From Aquimarina amphilecti (GTDB lineage Bacteria > Bacteroidota > Bacteroidia > Flavobacteriales > Flavobacteriaceae), in NCBI RefSeq assembly GCF_900109375.1, contig NZ_FOAB01000002.1, positions 310,001 through 374,000 of the forward strand: a stretch of DNA of 64,000 bases, given 5' to 3'. Positions 26,928 through 34,908 of this stretch are shown here, one piece after another. Positions within the stretch are counted from its first letter, which is position 1, and each line of letters begins with the position of its first letter. The notes under the pieces are model-generated. The model was given only the letters and a program-made list of their open reading frames with translations. It had not been told where the DNA came from and did not search any database. Both the position numbers and the translations under genes were made by a program.

Positions 26928-27372
26928 GTTTAATCTACTAGAATTAATTATTGATGAAGAGTACATATATATAACAGGTTAATTAAGAAATACCCTATAA
27001 ACCCATAGTATTGAAGCTACTTAAAAGGTAATTTAGAGGGGTTATTTTTTGTCTATACTTTGGTTAAAAAGGTAACAAAATTTTATGACTGTTGATATAA
27101 GGATGTTAAACGAAGAAATTATTGAAAATTAAGTTTGTAGAAATATAGTATTAAGAACGTAATGGAAATGAAAGAAGTTTCTATGGCTAATCTCTCTATA
27201 GCTAGAAATTGGAGTTAAGTGGTGGCTTTGATAGTACTTATAATTTAATTGTACTCTTTTTACAGAGGAAGAAGCAAGGAGAATGTTTGTAATTAGATTT
27301 GGAATTATTAAAATCCCGATTTTCAGGATTTTTTTGTGCAATCAAATCACCTTGTTCCCTACCTTTGCATTT
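26928..27372. other. Divergent intergenic region upstream of thiL
   Basis: This 445-bp gap lies between the choice-of-anchor-B cluster (-) and thiL (+). It holds a -7 box directly before thiL. No convincing promoter for the minus-strand cluster, RNA gene or conserved-looking reading frame was found. Confidence 0.5.
27360..27367 (+). promoter_or_regulatory. -7 box directly before thiL
   Basis: TACCTTTG matches TAnnTTTG and ends only 5 nt before the thiL ATG at 27373. A TTG at 27334-27336 is 23 bp away, slightly long. If used, the transcript would be nearly or fully leaderless. Confidence 0.5.
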
Positions 27373-28419
27373 ATGATTGAAGATAAAAATACATCTAGAA
27401 CATCGCTGTCTGAATTAGGAGAATTTGGATTGATAGATCATTTGACTAAAAATTTTGAAATTCAACAAGAATCTACTATTCTTGGTATTGGTGATGATGC
27501 AGCAGTATTAGATTTTAAAGATAAAAAATGTGTTCTTACCACCGATCTTTTGATTGAGGGTGTGCATTTTGATTTATCATATGTACCACTTAAACATTTG
27601 GGTTATAAAGCTGTAATGGTAAACCTTTCCGATGTATATGCAATGAATGCAACTGCTACACAGATTACAGTTTCTATTGCAGTATCAAATAGATTTCCTT
27701 TAGAAGCTTTGGAAGAATTATATGCAGGAATTGAAACTGCAGCAAAAATATATAATGTAGATGTAGTAGGTGGTGATACAACGTCTTCTACGACAGGTTT
27801 AATGATTAGTATTACTGCAATTGGGCAAGCCGATAAGGATAGTTTAGTGTATCGTGATGGTGCTGGGGAAAATGATTTATTAGTGGTTTCTGGGGATTTA
27901 GGAGCTGCTTACTTGGGCCTTCAAGTTTTAGAAAGAGAAAAACAAGTATATAAAGCTAATCCTAATTCTCAACCGGATTTAGATCAGTATTCTTATTTAA
28001 TAGAAAGACAACTAAAACCAGAAGCTCGAAAAGACATTAAAGAACTTCTTAAAGCGTTAGATGTAAAACCAACTAGTATGATCGATATAAGTGATGGTTT
28101 ATCTTCTGAGGTTATTCATTTATGCACAAAATCTAAAGTTGGTGTTAATCTTTATGAAGAAAAAATACCTTTAGATCCAGCTGTAATTTCTACTTGTGAG
28201 GAGTTTAAATTAAATAGTACAACAGTTGCACTTAGTGGAGGTGAAGATTATGAATTACTCTTTACAATTAAACAAGAAGATTTTCCCAAGATTAAAGCAA
28301 ATCCTAATCTTACAGTAATAGGACATATTACTGATGAAAAAAGTGGAATTGGACTAGTAACCCGAGCTAATGAGAAGATTCAATTAGTTGCACAGGGATG
28401 GAATCCTATAAAAGAATAA
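27373..28419 (+). CDS. thiL: Thiamine-monophosphate kinase ThiL
   Basis: Final enzyme of thiamine diphosphate synthesis, phosphorylating thiamine monophosphate with ATP. The ATG at 27373 gives 348 residues beginning MIEDKNTSRTSLSELGEFGLI, typical for flavobacterial ThiL. An upstream in-frame start would add 30 hydrophobic residues and run through the -7 box, so it is rejected. Motifs are GIGDDAAV (ATP/Mg), LLIEGVHFD, MVNLSDVYAMNA, VGGDTTSS and the C-terminal ALSGGEDYELLFT. No other thiamine gene is nearby. The gene converges with a small zinc-ribbon gene, 2 bp away. Confidence 0.97.
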   Translation: MIEDKNTSRTSLSELGEFGLIDHLTKNFEIQQESTILGIGDDAAVLDFKDKKCVLTTDLLIEGVHFDLSYVPLKHLGYKAVMVNLSDVYAMNATATQITVSIAVSNRFPLEALEELYAGIETAAKIYNVDVVGGDTTSSTTGLMISITAIGQADKDSLVYRDGAGENDLLVVSGDLGAAYLGLQVLEREKQVYKANPNSQPDLDQYSYLIERQLKPEARKDIKELLKALDVKPTSMIDISDGLSSEVIHLCTKSKVGVNLYEEKIPLDPAVISTCEEFKLNSTTVALSGGEDYELLFTIKQEDFPKIKANPNLTVIGHITDEKSGIGLVTRANEKIQLVAQGWNPIKE

Positions 28420-28421
28420 TT

Positions 28422-28691
28422 TTAAGAAGCGGCTTGTAACTTTATTTTACCTTTAATTCTTGCTGCTTTTTTAGCGTGAACAGAAGCTAAAACATCATTA
28501 ATTTCTTTTAGTTTAGGAGTCATAACTTCAAGTCTTCCTCTACTATTAGTAGTTGCTTGTTCTCCACAATGTGAGCACGTATATTCTTTTATATGATGCG
28601 TAACTTGTTTAGAAGTTACATAATTGTGACCAAATAAAACACAATATATTTTTGATATGGAGAATGACGAATGTGGGGTATATTTCTTCAT
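28422..28691 (-). CDS. Small zinc-ribbon-like protein
   Basis: Cytoplasmic protein of 89 residues, not firmly recognised. CVLFGHNY followed by EYTCSHCGEQ resembles the short CxxLxGH...CxxCG proteins related to the phage-type DUF1660 family, where the cysteines and histidine may bind zinc. The C-terminal third is helical and lysine-rich (VHAKKAARIKGKIKLQ). No partner is suggested by the neighbours, and no other phage gene is present. The reading frame is complete, and a long AT-rich gap lies upstream. Confidence 0.6.
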   Translation of the reverse strand: MKKYTPHSSFSISKIYCVLFGHNYVTSKQVTHHIKEYTCSHCGEQATTNSRGRLEVMTPKLKEINDVLASVHAKKAARIKGKIKLQAAS

Positions 28692-28911
28692 ATTTTAGGG
28701 GTTAAAAGTTCATTATCAGTACAATAATAACATTTTTTTAGTTATTAACAATTTTTTGTAAGAAAATTTTTTGAAAAAACGTTAAATTTTGCTGATAAAA
28801 TGTATTTTATAGTGTTTTTGACCTTTAAAAACGTATTTAATCGGATAAATGAGACCTAGATATGGTGTTTTTATTAGAAGATGATATGGTTAGTAAATAT
28901 GGGAGAATAGT

Positions 28912-29691
28912 TTACTTGTTTGATAGGAATTGATCTAATGATTTTAATAGATCGTCTTTATTTTCGATATAAGACATGTGGCCTCCTTCAAAAGAGATGA
29001 AATCAGTATTACAGAGTTTTGATTCCTCAAGATTTTGTTGATAAGATAATACAGGATCTTTTTTACCAGCAAAAATTATTTTAGGTTTATTAAACGTAAG
29101 TAATGTTTCCGTATAATCTTTTCTGATCTTCATACCTTCTAGAGCCGAAATAATTCCTTGCAATGGGTTTTTTGAAGCTTCATCTTTTATTTTCTCAATC
29201 TGAGATTTATATTTAATTCGATTTTCTTTGGCAAAAAGATTTGCAATTGCCATACTTGTGTATGCATTTGGATTTTTCTTTACAATACCAATTGCGCGAC
29301 TGCGGTTAATTTTTCTTTCTTCACTATCTGAGAATGATGTCGAATTTAACAATACTAGTCCCGATAACTTTTTAGGAAATAAATCCAAATATGCTAATGA
29401 AACATATCCTCCCATAGAATGACCTATTAATACTGGTTGATCCGTTATGATATTATTAATAACTGCATCTACCGCTTCTGCCATATCTTCCATTCTATGT
29501 ATGTAACCTATGCAATCGGTTTTTCCATGTCCTAATAAATCAATTGTAATACAAGTATAAGTATCAGAAAAATAAGAAACTATCTCATCCCACATTGTTA
29601 GATTTTCTAAAAAGCCATGTAAAAAAACTATAGGAGAGCCTTTTCCAGAAACATGGTAATTAATTTCAATCCCTTTATATGCTAATGTCAT
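28912..29691 (-). CDS. Alpha/beta-fold hydrolase
   Basis: Cytoplasmic hydrolase of 259 residues. HGFLEN (25-30) forms the oxyanion region and GHSMGG carries the nucleophile Ser92. An acidic residue follows in GKKDPVLSYQQ, and the catalytic histidine is in EGGHMSYIENKDDLL. DLLGHGKTD is the usual strand-4 loop. The substrate cannot be told: esterases, epoxide-type hydrolases and MhpC/MenH-like enzymes share these features. It diverges from the branched-chain amino acid transporter gene with 62 bp between the starts. Confidence 0.9.
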   Translation of the reverse strand: MTLAYKGIEINYHVSGKGSPIVFLHGFLENLTMWDEIVSYFSDTYTCITIDLLGHGKTDCIGYIHRMEDMAEAVDAVINNIITDQPVLIGHSMGGYVSLAYLDLFPKKLSGLVLLNSTSFSDSEERKINRSRAIGIVKKNPNAYTSMAIANLFAKENRIKYKSQIEKIKDEASKNPLQGIISALEGMKIRKDYTETLLTFNKPKIIFAGKKDPVLSYQQNLEESKLCNTDFISFEGGHMSYIENKDDLLKSLDQFLSNK

Positions 29692-29753
29692 TTTGAAATT
29701 TTATATTTCAACTTTTTAATCAATATTCGCTAAAGCGATATAAACGTAACCAA

Positions 29754-31031
29754 ATGCGATTTAATAAAGAAACTTTTATAACAGGATTTGCTTTGTTCTC
29801 TATGTTTTTTGGAGCAGGAAATTTGATTTTACCTCCTAATCTTGGTTTTAAAGGAGGGGATATGTGGTTTTGGGTTACCATTGGTTTTATTATATCGGCA
29901 GTTGTACTTCCATTACTTGGGATTTTTGCGCATGCAAGATTACAAGGAACCATGTTAGATTTTGGAAAAAAGGTTTCACCAACATTTAGCCTTATTTATT
30001 GTTTGATTGTATATGCTATATCTATTTCTTTACCATCACCCAGAACAGCTTCTGTTACTCATGAAATGGCAATTCAACCATTTTTTGGGACAAGCTCTCT
30101 TCTTACAAGTAGTATTTACTTCGTGATTGTATTATTCTTTGTACTTAATAGATCTAAAATTTTAAACATCCTTGGTAAATTTCTTACTCCTATTATTTTT
30201 GTTGTAATTCTTAGTATCATATTGATTGGTGTTTTTTCTACGCACTCCCCAATGAATATTTCCGTTTTTGAGACTCCTGTAATAGAAGGACTTCTAGAAG
30301 GGTATCAAACTTTTGATGCAATCGGTGCAGTTGTAGTAGGTGGAGTGATAATTATTTCACTTCAATTGAATGGAAAAAAAAGTTTTGAAGAAAATCGATT
30401 ATTGATACGTAATTCTGGATTGATTGCAGGAATAGGTCTTTTTATTGTGTATGCAGGGTTAATATATAACGGAGCTTTATTTAATAATGATTTTGAACAG
30501 GGAATTAGTAGAACAGAACTACTATCTGGTTTAAGTATAAAAACCTTAGGAAATATAGGAAGTACTTTTTTAAGTGTTTTGGTCTCTCTTGCTTGCTTTA
30601 CTACTGCGGTTGGAATAGTTACAGGTACAGCAGATTTTATAAAAGGAGTATTTAAAGAGTCTCAGTTGGCATATATTATAACTTCTGTCGTAGGATGTAT
30701 TCTAGGTGTTGTAATGGGGCAGTTAGATGTGCACGATATTATTATTGTAGCAATACCAGCGCTAATGTTTATATATCCAATAACGATTGTGTTGATTTTA
30801 TTAAATGTTTTACCAGATCGGTTTACTTCTGTAATAGTGTTTAGGTCCGTGGTAATCATAACAATGGTATTTAGTTTACCAGATTTTTTAGCTTCAATAG
30901 GATTTAAAGAGCAGGTTCAGAATGTTTTAGAAATGATTCCTTTGGGAAACTATAGTTTAGCCTGGTTATTACCGGCGATGTTTTGTTTTGTTTTGAGCAA
31001 TGTGTTTATCAAATTAACTTCTAAAAAATAG
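29754..31031 (+). CDS. brnQ: Branched-chain amino acid transporter, BrnQ/LIVCS family
   Basis: Inner-membrane Na+ (or H+)-coupled carrier for leucine, isoleucine and valine. The 425 residues contain about twelve hydrophobic helices. The N-terminal family signature FITGFALFSMFFGAGNLILPP lies at about 8-28, and other family stretches include YAISISLPSPRTASVTHE and LSVLVSLACFTTAVG. The length is normal. No regulatory site was recognised in the 62-bp divergent gap. The symbol reflects the family, not proven specificity. Confidence 0.92.
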   Translation: MRFNKETFITGFALFSMFFGAGNLILPPNLGFKGGDMWFWVTIGFIISAVVLPLLGIFAHARLQGTMLDFGKKVSPTFSLIYCLIVYAISISLPSPRTASVTHEMAIQPFFGTSSLLTSSIYFVIVLFFVLNRSKILNILGKFLTPIIFVVILSIILIGVFSTHSPMNISVFETPVIEGLLEGYQTFDAIGAVVVGGVIIISLQLNGKKSFEENRLLIRNSGLIAGIGLFIVYAGLIYNGALFNNDFEQGISRTELLSGLSIKTLGNIGSTFLSVLVSLACFTTAVGIVTGTADFIKGVFKESQLAYIITSVVGCILGVVMGQLDVHDIIIVAIPALMFIYPITIVLILLNVLPDRFTSVIVFRSVVIITMVFSLPDFLASIGFKEQVQNVLEMIPLGNYSLAWLLPAMFCFVLSNVFIKLTSKK

Positions 31032-31156
31032 ATTAATTATATTTTTAAAAAGTAATTAACATACGGTATTTCCTTTTTTATTAAATTCGCAATCTTTAAC
31101 ATTTAATTAAGAATGTTAGTAGGGGAAATTTTAAAAAGAGGGAAAAACATATATCC

Positions 31157-32497
31157 ATGAAAAAACTATTACTTATTGCTGCAATTATTTTGTTAATATC
31201 TTCTTGTTCTAAGGATGATTATATTCCAATTGAATCTGATCTTGATACAGAGTTATTAAATGTGTTAGATGAGGCTTCTAATGGAATAGGAACGTCTTTT
31301 TTTATGTTACCAGAGAGTAATGATTATGTAAGTATTCCTCAAGATCCTTTAAATCCAATTACTGAAGAAAAAGTTGTTTTAGGAAAATTATTACTACACG
31401 AAACTGCTACTGGAGGAAATCCAAAAATTATTGAGATGAAAGCAACATATTCTTGTGCTTCTTGTCATCAGGCGGCAGCTGGTTTTGCAGCTGGAGTGAG
31501 ACAAGGAATCGGAGAGTGTGGAATTGGTTTTGGGATACGAGGAGAAGAAAGAGTAGCGGATACTTCTGTTCCTAGAGATTCTATAGATGTACAACCAATC
31601 AAGTCTCCAACATTATTAAATGTTGCTTATCAGGATGTTATGCTTTGGAATGGACAGTTCGGAGGAACAGGAACAAATGCGGGAACAGAAGCTAGTTGGA
31701 CAGAGATTCAAGAAAATTTTTTAGGATTTCAAGGTGTAGAAGTTCAGGCAATAAAAGGACAAAAAGTGCATAGACTACAGATAGATGATGAGTTTGTAAA
31801 TACTTTTGGATATAAAGAACTTTTTGATGCTGCATTTCCTGATGTGGTAGAAAGTGAAAGGTATACAAAACGTACTGGAGCTTTGGCTATTGCTGCTTAT
31901 GAAAGAACTTTATTAGCAAATAAATCACCTTGGCAGAATTGGTTAAAAGGAAATAATGAATCACTTACTGATACTGAGAAAAAGGGAGCGATTGCTTTTT
32001 TTGGAAAAGGAAAATGTTATGAATGTCATACAGGACCTGCATTAAATGATAAAGGTTTTTATTCTTTTGGTATGGGTGATTTTGATAATGTAAATGGTGC
32101 ATTGCTTTTATATGATGTAAATATTGATAAGGTTAAAAGAGGAAGAGGTGGTTTTACGAATAATCCGGTGGATGATTTTAAGTTTAAAACACCAACACTT
32201 TATAATTTAATAGACAGTCGTTTTTATGGTCATGGAGGAACATTTACTTCAATAAAAGATGTAATATCGTATAAAAATGAAGGAGTTCCACAAAGCACAG
32301 AAGTACCATTAGAAAATCTAGCTCCTCAATTTGGAACTATACAATTAACAGCAGAAGAAATAGATAATATGACTTCATTTATTGCCAATAGTTTAAGAGA
32401 TCCCGAATTAACTAGATATGTTCCTGAATCTATTAATTCTGGAAATTGTTTCCCAAATAACGATAATGTATCTAGAATAGATTTAGGTTGTGATTAA
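31157..32497 (+). CDS. Di-heme cytochrome c peroxidase family lipoprotein
   Basis: Second di-heme protein of the window, 446 residues, a lipoprotein (lipobox LISSC, Cys17). Heme motifs are YSCASCHQ (100-104) and KCYECHTG (287-291). Further family features are the KSPTLLNVAYQDVMLWNGQFGG segment and ALAIAAYERTLLANKSPW. Compared with the 18331-19383 product it is about 95 residues longer, with an enlarged region between the two hemes. It has no MbnP-like neighbour, so a different substrate is likely. A purine-rich AGAGGG lies ahead of the ATG. The last 4 bp overlap the convergent VOC gene. Confidence 0.88.
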   Translation: MKKLLLIAAIILLISSCSKDDYIPIESDLDTELLNVLDEASNGIGTSFFMLPESNDYVSIPQDPLNPITEEKVVLGKLLLHETATGGNPKIIEMKATYSCASCHQAAAGFAAGVRQGIGECGIGFGIRGEERVADTSVPRDSIDVQPIKSPTLLNVAYQDVMLWNGQFGGTGTNAGTEASWTEIQENFLGFQGVEVQAIKGQKVHRLQIDDEFVNTFGYKELFDAAFPDVVESERYTKRTGALAIAAYERTLLANKSPWQNWLKGNNESLTDTEKKGAIAFFGKGKCYECHTGPALNDKGFYSFGMGDFDNVNGALLLYDVNIDKVKRGRGGFTNNPVDDFKFKTPTLYNLIDSRFYGHGGTFTSIKDVISYKNEGVPQSTEVPLENLAPQFGTIQLTAEEIDNMTSFIANSLRDPELTRYVPESINSGNCFPNNDNVSRIDLGCD

Positions 32498-32877
32498 TTT
32501 AAGGTAGCAATCCACCAAGTATTACCGTAAGGATCTTTAAAACCTGCTCCGCGAGCTCCGTAATCTTCTTCCATTGGTTCCATAAGGGATTTGGCGCCTG
32601 CATCTATCGCATTATAATAGGTCTGATCTGTATCTTTTACATATACATACATGGATGTGTTTTGTGCTGGGTAGGTTGTAGAAGCTTCTGTTATCATTAA
32701 GGTGGTATCACCAATCATTACTTCGGAATGTTCGATTTTATAAGAAGGATCTACTTTTCGAATCATTTCCTGTGCATTGAAAATTTTTCGGATGAAGTCG
32801 ATAAAATCCTCCGCATTTTCAACAACCATATATGGCATTGCTTGTTGATGGCCTGCTGTAATTTTCATTCGTTGCAT
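32494..32877 (-). CDS. VOC family (glyoxalase/PhnB-like) protein
   Basis: Cytoplasmic protein of 127 residues of the vicinal oxygen chelate superfamily, PhnB-like type. MPYMVVENAEDFIDFIRKIFNAQE begins the first beta-alpha-beta unit, MIGDTTLMIT and TSMYVYVKDTDQTYYNAIDAGAKSL the next, and GFKDPYGNTWWIAT closes the fold. The metal ligands common to true glyoxalase I are not all evident, so the function is open. A second ATG three codons in (MKITAG) is also possible. It overlaps the end of the di-heme gene on the other strand. Confidence 0.88.
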   Translation of the reverse strand: MQRMKITAGHQQAMPYMVVENAEDFIDFIRKIFNAQEMIRKVDPSYKIEHSEVMIGDTTLMITEASTTYPAQNTSMYVYVKDTDQTYYNAIDAGAKSLMEPMEEDYGARGAGFKDPYGNTWWIATLN

Positions 32878-32952
32878 TCTGATGCTTTAAGGTTTTGATA
32901 TGCAACGATGAAACGGGTATAAATATTCTATAAAATTTCAAAAAACGATCAT

Positions 32953-32988
32953 AAAAAACCCGATAGTTCTAGAACTATCGGGTTTTTT
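32953..32988 (-). terminator. Terminator of the aminopeptidase P gene
   Basis: A perfect 36-bp inverted repeat centred at 32970/32971, with arms containing CCCGATAGTTCT and flanked by A- and T-runs. It lies downstream of the minus-strand gene at 33021-34310 and upstream of the VOC gene's stop side, so it mainly ends the peptidase transcript. Confidence 0.88.
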
Positions 32989-33020
32989 ATCTGTTTTGAT
33001 ATTAAAATCTAGTTTTATTA

Positions 33021-34310
33021 CTAGTTCATCAATTCTTCTATTTCTTCAGCGTCTATAGGAATATTTGCCATTAAATTAAAGGGTTCTCCCTTTTCTTGTA
33101 TTACAACATCATCTTCTAATCTGATTCCAAAACCTTCATCGGGAATATAAATTCCAGGTTCTACAGTAAATACCATATTTGCTTGCATAGGTTCTGTTAG
33201 AATTCCATAATCATGCGTATCTAATCCAATATGGTGTGAGGTACCGTGCATAAAATATTTTTTATACGCTGGCCAGTCAGGATTTTCTTTTTGCACATCT
33301 GCTTTATCAATAAGTCCAAGTCCTAATAATTCAGAGGTCATAATTTTACCAACTTCTACGTGATAATCAGCCCAAATAGTGCCTGGTACTAACATTTTAG
33401 TAGCTTCATTCTTAACGCGTAAAACAGCATCATAAACTGCTCTTTGTCTATCTGTGAATTTACCTGAAACAGGAATTGTACGACTTAAATCACTGGAGTA
33501 ATTGGCATACTCTGCAGCAATATCCATTAAGATAAGATCTCCGGCTTTACATTGTTGGTTATTTTCAATATAATGTAAAACGTTTGCATTATTACCGCTA
33601 GCTATAATAGGAGTATATGCAAAACCTTTAGACCTATGGTTTATAAATTCGTGCAGTAATTCCGCTTCAATATTATATTCCCATACATCTGGTTTTACAA
33701 AACCAAGTAATCTTCTAAACCCTTTTTCAGTGATATTACAAGCAGTTTGCATTAGATCAATTTCTATTGGATCTTTTACAGAACGTAAGCGCTGTAAAAT
33801 GGGATTACTTTTAGCAACAGAATGAGCTGGATATTTTGCTTTCCACCAAGTAGTAAAACGATCCTCTCTTGTTTCGGTTTCAACATTTGCTCTATAATGC
33901 TCATTCGTATTTACATATACAGTGTCACATTGTGTCATAATCTCAAAGAATATTTTTTCGAGGTCTTGTAACCAATACACAGTTTTTATTCCAGAAGTTT
34001 CAAAGGCTTTTTCTTTAGTTAGCTTTTCACCTTCCCATATAGCGATTAATTCACTTGTTTCTTTCAGAAATAAAATTTCACGATGTTTTTCATTTGGTGC
34101 GTCAGGAAATAATACCAAAATACTTTCCTCTTGATCAACACCACTTAAATAAAAAATATCTCTATGCTGTTCAAAAGGCATGGTACTATCAGCACTAATA
34201 GGGTAGATATCATTACTATTAAAAACGGCAATACTATTTGGCTTCATCTTAGCCGTAAAGTTCTTTCTGCTCTTTATGAAAAGATTTTTGTCTATTTGGT
34301 GATATTTCAT
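33021..34310 (-). CDS. Xaa-Pro aminopeptidase (aminopeptidase P family, M24B)
   Basis: Metallopeptidase that removes an N-terminal residue before proline. The 429 residues comprise the creatinase/AMP N-domain (about 1-165) and the pita-bread M24 domain. Metal ligands are visible in LILMDIAAEY and SSDLSRTIP (Asp pair), GTSHHIGLDTHD (His), FTVEPGIYIP (Glu) and GIRLEDDVVI (Glu). It is cytoplasmic with no signal peptide. A -7 box at 34339-34346 and the strong terminator at 32953-32988 suggest a single-gene transcript. Confidence 0.95.
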   Translation of the reverse strand: MKYHQIDKNLFIKSRKNFTAKMKPNSIAVFNSNDIYPISADSTMPFEQHRDIFYLSGVDQEESILVLFPDAPNEKHREILFLKETSELIAIWEGEKLTKEKAFETSGIKTVYWLQDLEKIFFEIMTQCDTVYVNTNEHYRANVETETREDRFTTWWKAKYPAHSVAKSNPILQRLRSVKDPIEIDLMQTACNITEKGFRRLLGFVKPDVWEYNIEAELLHEFINHRSKGFAYTPIIASGNNANVLHYIENNQQCKAGDLILMDIAAEYANYSSDLSRTIPVSGKFTDRQRAVYDAVLRVKNEATKMLVPGTIWADYHVEVGKIMTSELLGLGLIDKADVQKENPDWPAYKKYFMHGTSHHIGLDTHDYGILTEPMQANMVFTVEPGIYIPDEGFGIRLEDDVVIQEKGEPFNLMANIPIDAEEIEELMN

Positions 34311-34338
34311 GTGTTCTATTTTAGTAAAGATGTGTTTT

Positions 34339-34346
34339 CAAAAATA
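34339..34346 (-). promoter_or_regulatory. -7 box of the aminopeptidase P gene
   Basis: TATTTTTG on the minus strand fits TAnnTTTG, 29 bp upstream of the ATG at 34310. No clear TTG at -33. Confidence 0.5.
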
Positions 34347-34365
34347 GAATAAATATTTGCGGAAT

Positions 34366-34400
34366 AAAAAAGGGAACTCATAAGATTTGAGTTCCCTTTA
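34366..34400 (-). terminator. Terminator of the small glycine-rich gene
   Basis: A 10-bp stem (34371-34380 with 34388-34397, AGGGAACTCA against its complement) has a 7-nt loop. Read on the minus strand it is followed by a U-run. It sits 46 bp past the stop of the 34446-34727 gene. Confidence 0.85.
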
Positions 34401-34445
34401 TAAAGTATCTAAATACCTAATATTTTATTATCTAAAATAAGTATT

Positions 34446-34727
34446 TTATTTACTTATTGCTTTTTTAATAAACCCAATAATGGCCATTAAAACACCACCA
34501 CCAACGCCACCACCAGCAACACTGCCTAGTATTCCTGCTATATCCATTCCTCCAGAAGTGTCAATTCCGAGATAACTTAATAGATAACCACCTATTCCTC
34601 CTCCTAGAATTCCAAGTATTGAGTTTCCAATTTTTCCAAAAGAAGCATTTTTTAATAATGAGCCAGCAATATTTCCGCCTACGGCTCCACTGACTAATTG
34701 AATAATTAACGGCAAGTATTCTTCCAT
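34446..34727 (-). CDS. Small glycine-rich membrane protein
   Basis: Unrecognised 93-residue protein with three hydrophobic stretches rich in glycine (IIQLVSGAVGGNIAG, ILGILGGGIGGYLL, ILGSVAGGGVGGGVLMAIIGF) and a lysine-ending tail (KKAISK). Gly-zipper patterns like these occur in small inner-membrane proteins of the YeaQ/GlsB type and in some membrane-active peptides; neither can be claimed. It has its own terminator. There is no secretion or immunity gene beside it, which argues against a bacteriocin. Confidence 0.65.
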   Translation of the reverse strand: MEEYLPLIIQLVSGAVGGNIAGSLLKNASFGKIGNSILGILGGGIGGYLLSYLGIDTSGGMDIAGILGSVAGGGVGGGVLMAIIGFIKKAISK

Positions 34728-34908
34728 AGTTGTTTAATTTATTGGTTAGTTATCAATAAATTAACAAAAAAACGCAACAAATGTAAAAAACAAGTAAATC
34801 AGGAATTTGTTTTTAAAGAATTGTTTAAAACGTATTGTTAAACAATATCTAAAAATTTTGACACTATTTTAGCATTCTATACTTTCAGCCAACTAAATTT
34901 CCATCGTA

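Noticed and set aside
27129-27341. Small minus-strand frame in the thiL upstream gap
   Set aside because: No recognisable ribosome-binding site or domain, and it overlaps the thiL promoter region.
28422-28691. Prophage remnant based on the DUF1660-like zinc ribbon
   Set aside because: No integrase, structural phage gene, attachment site or tRNA gene is present around it.
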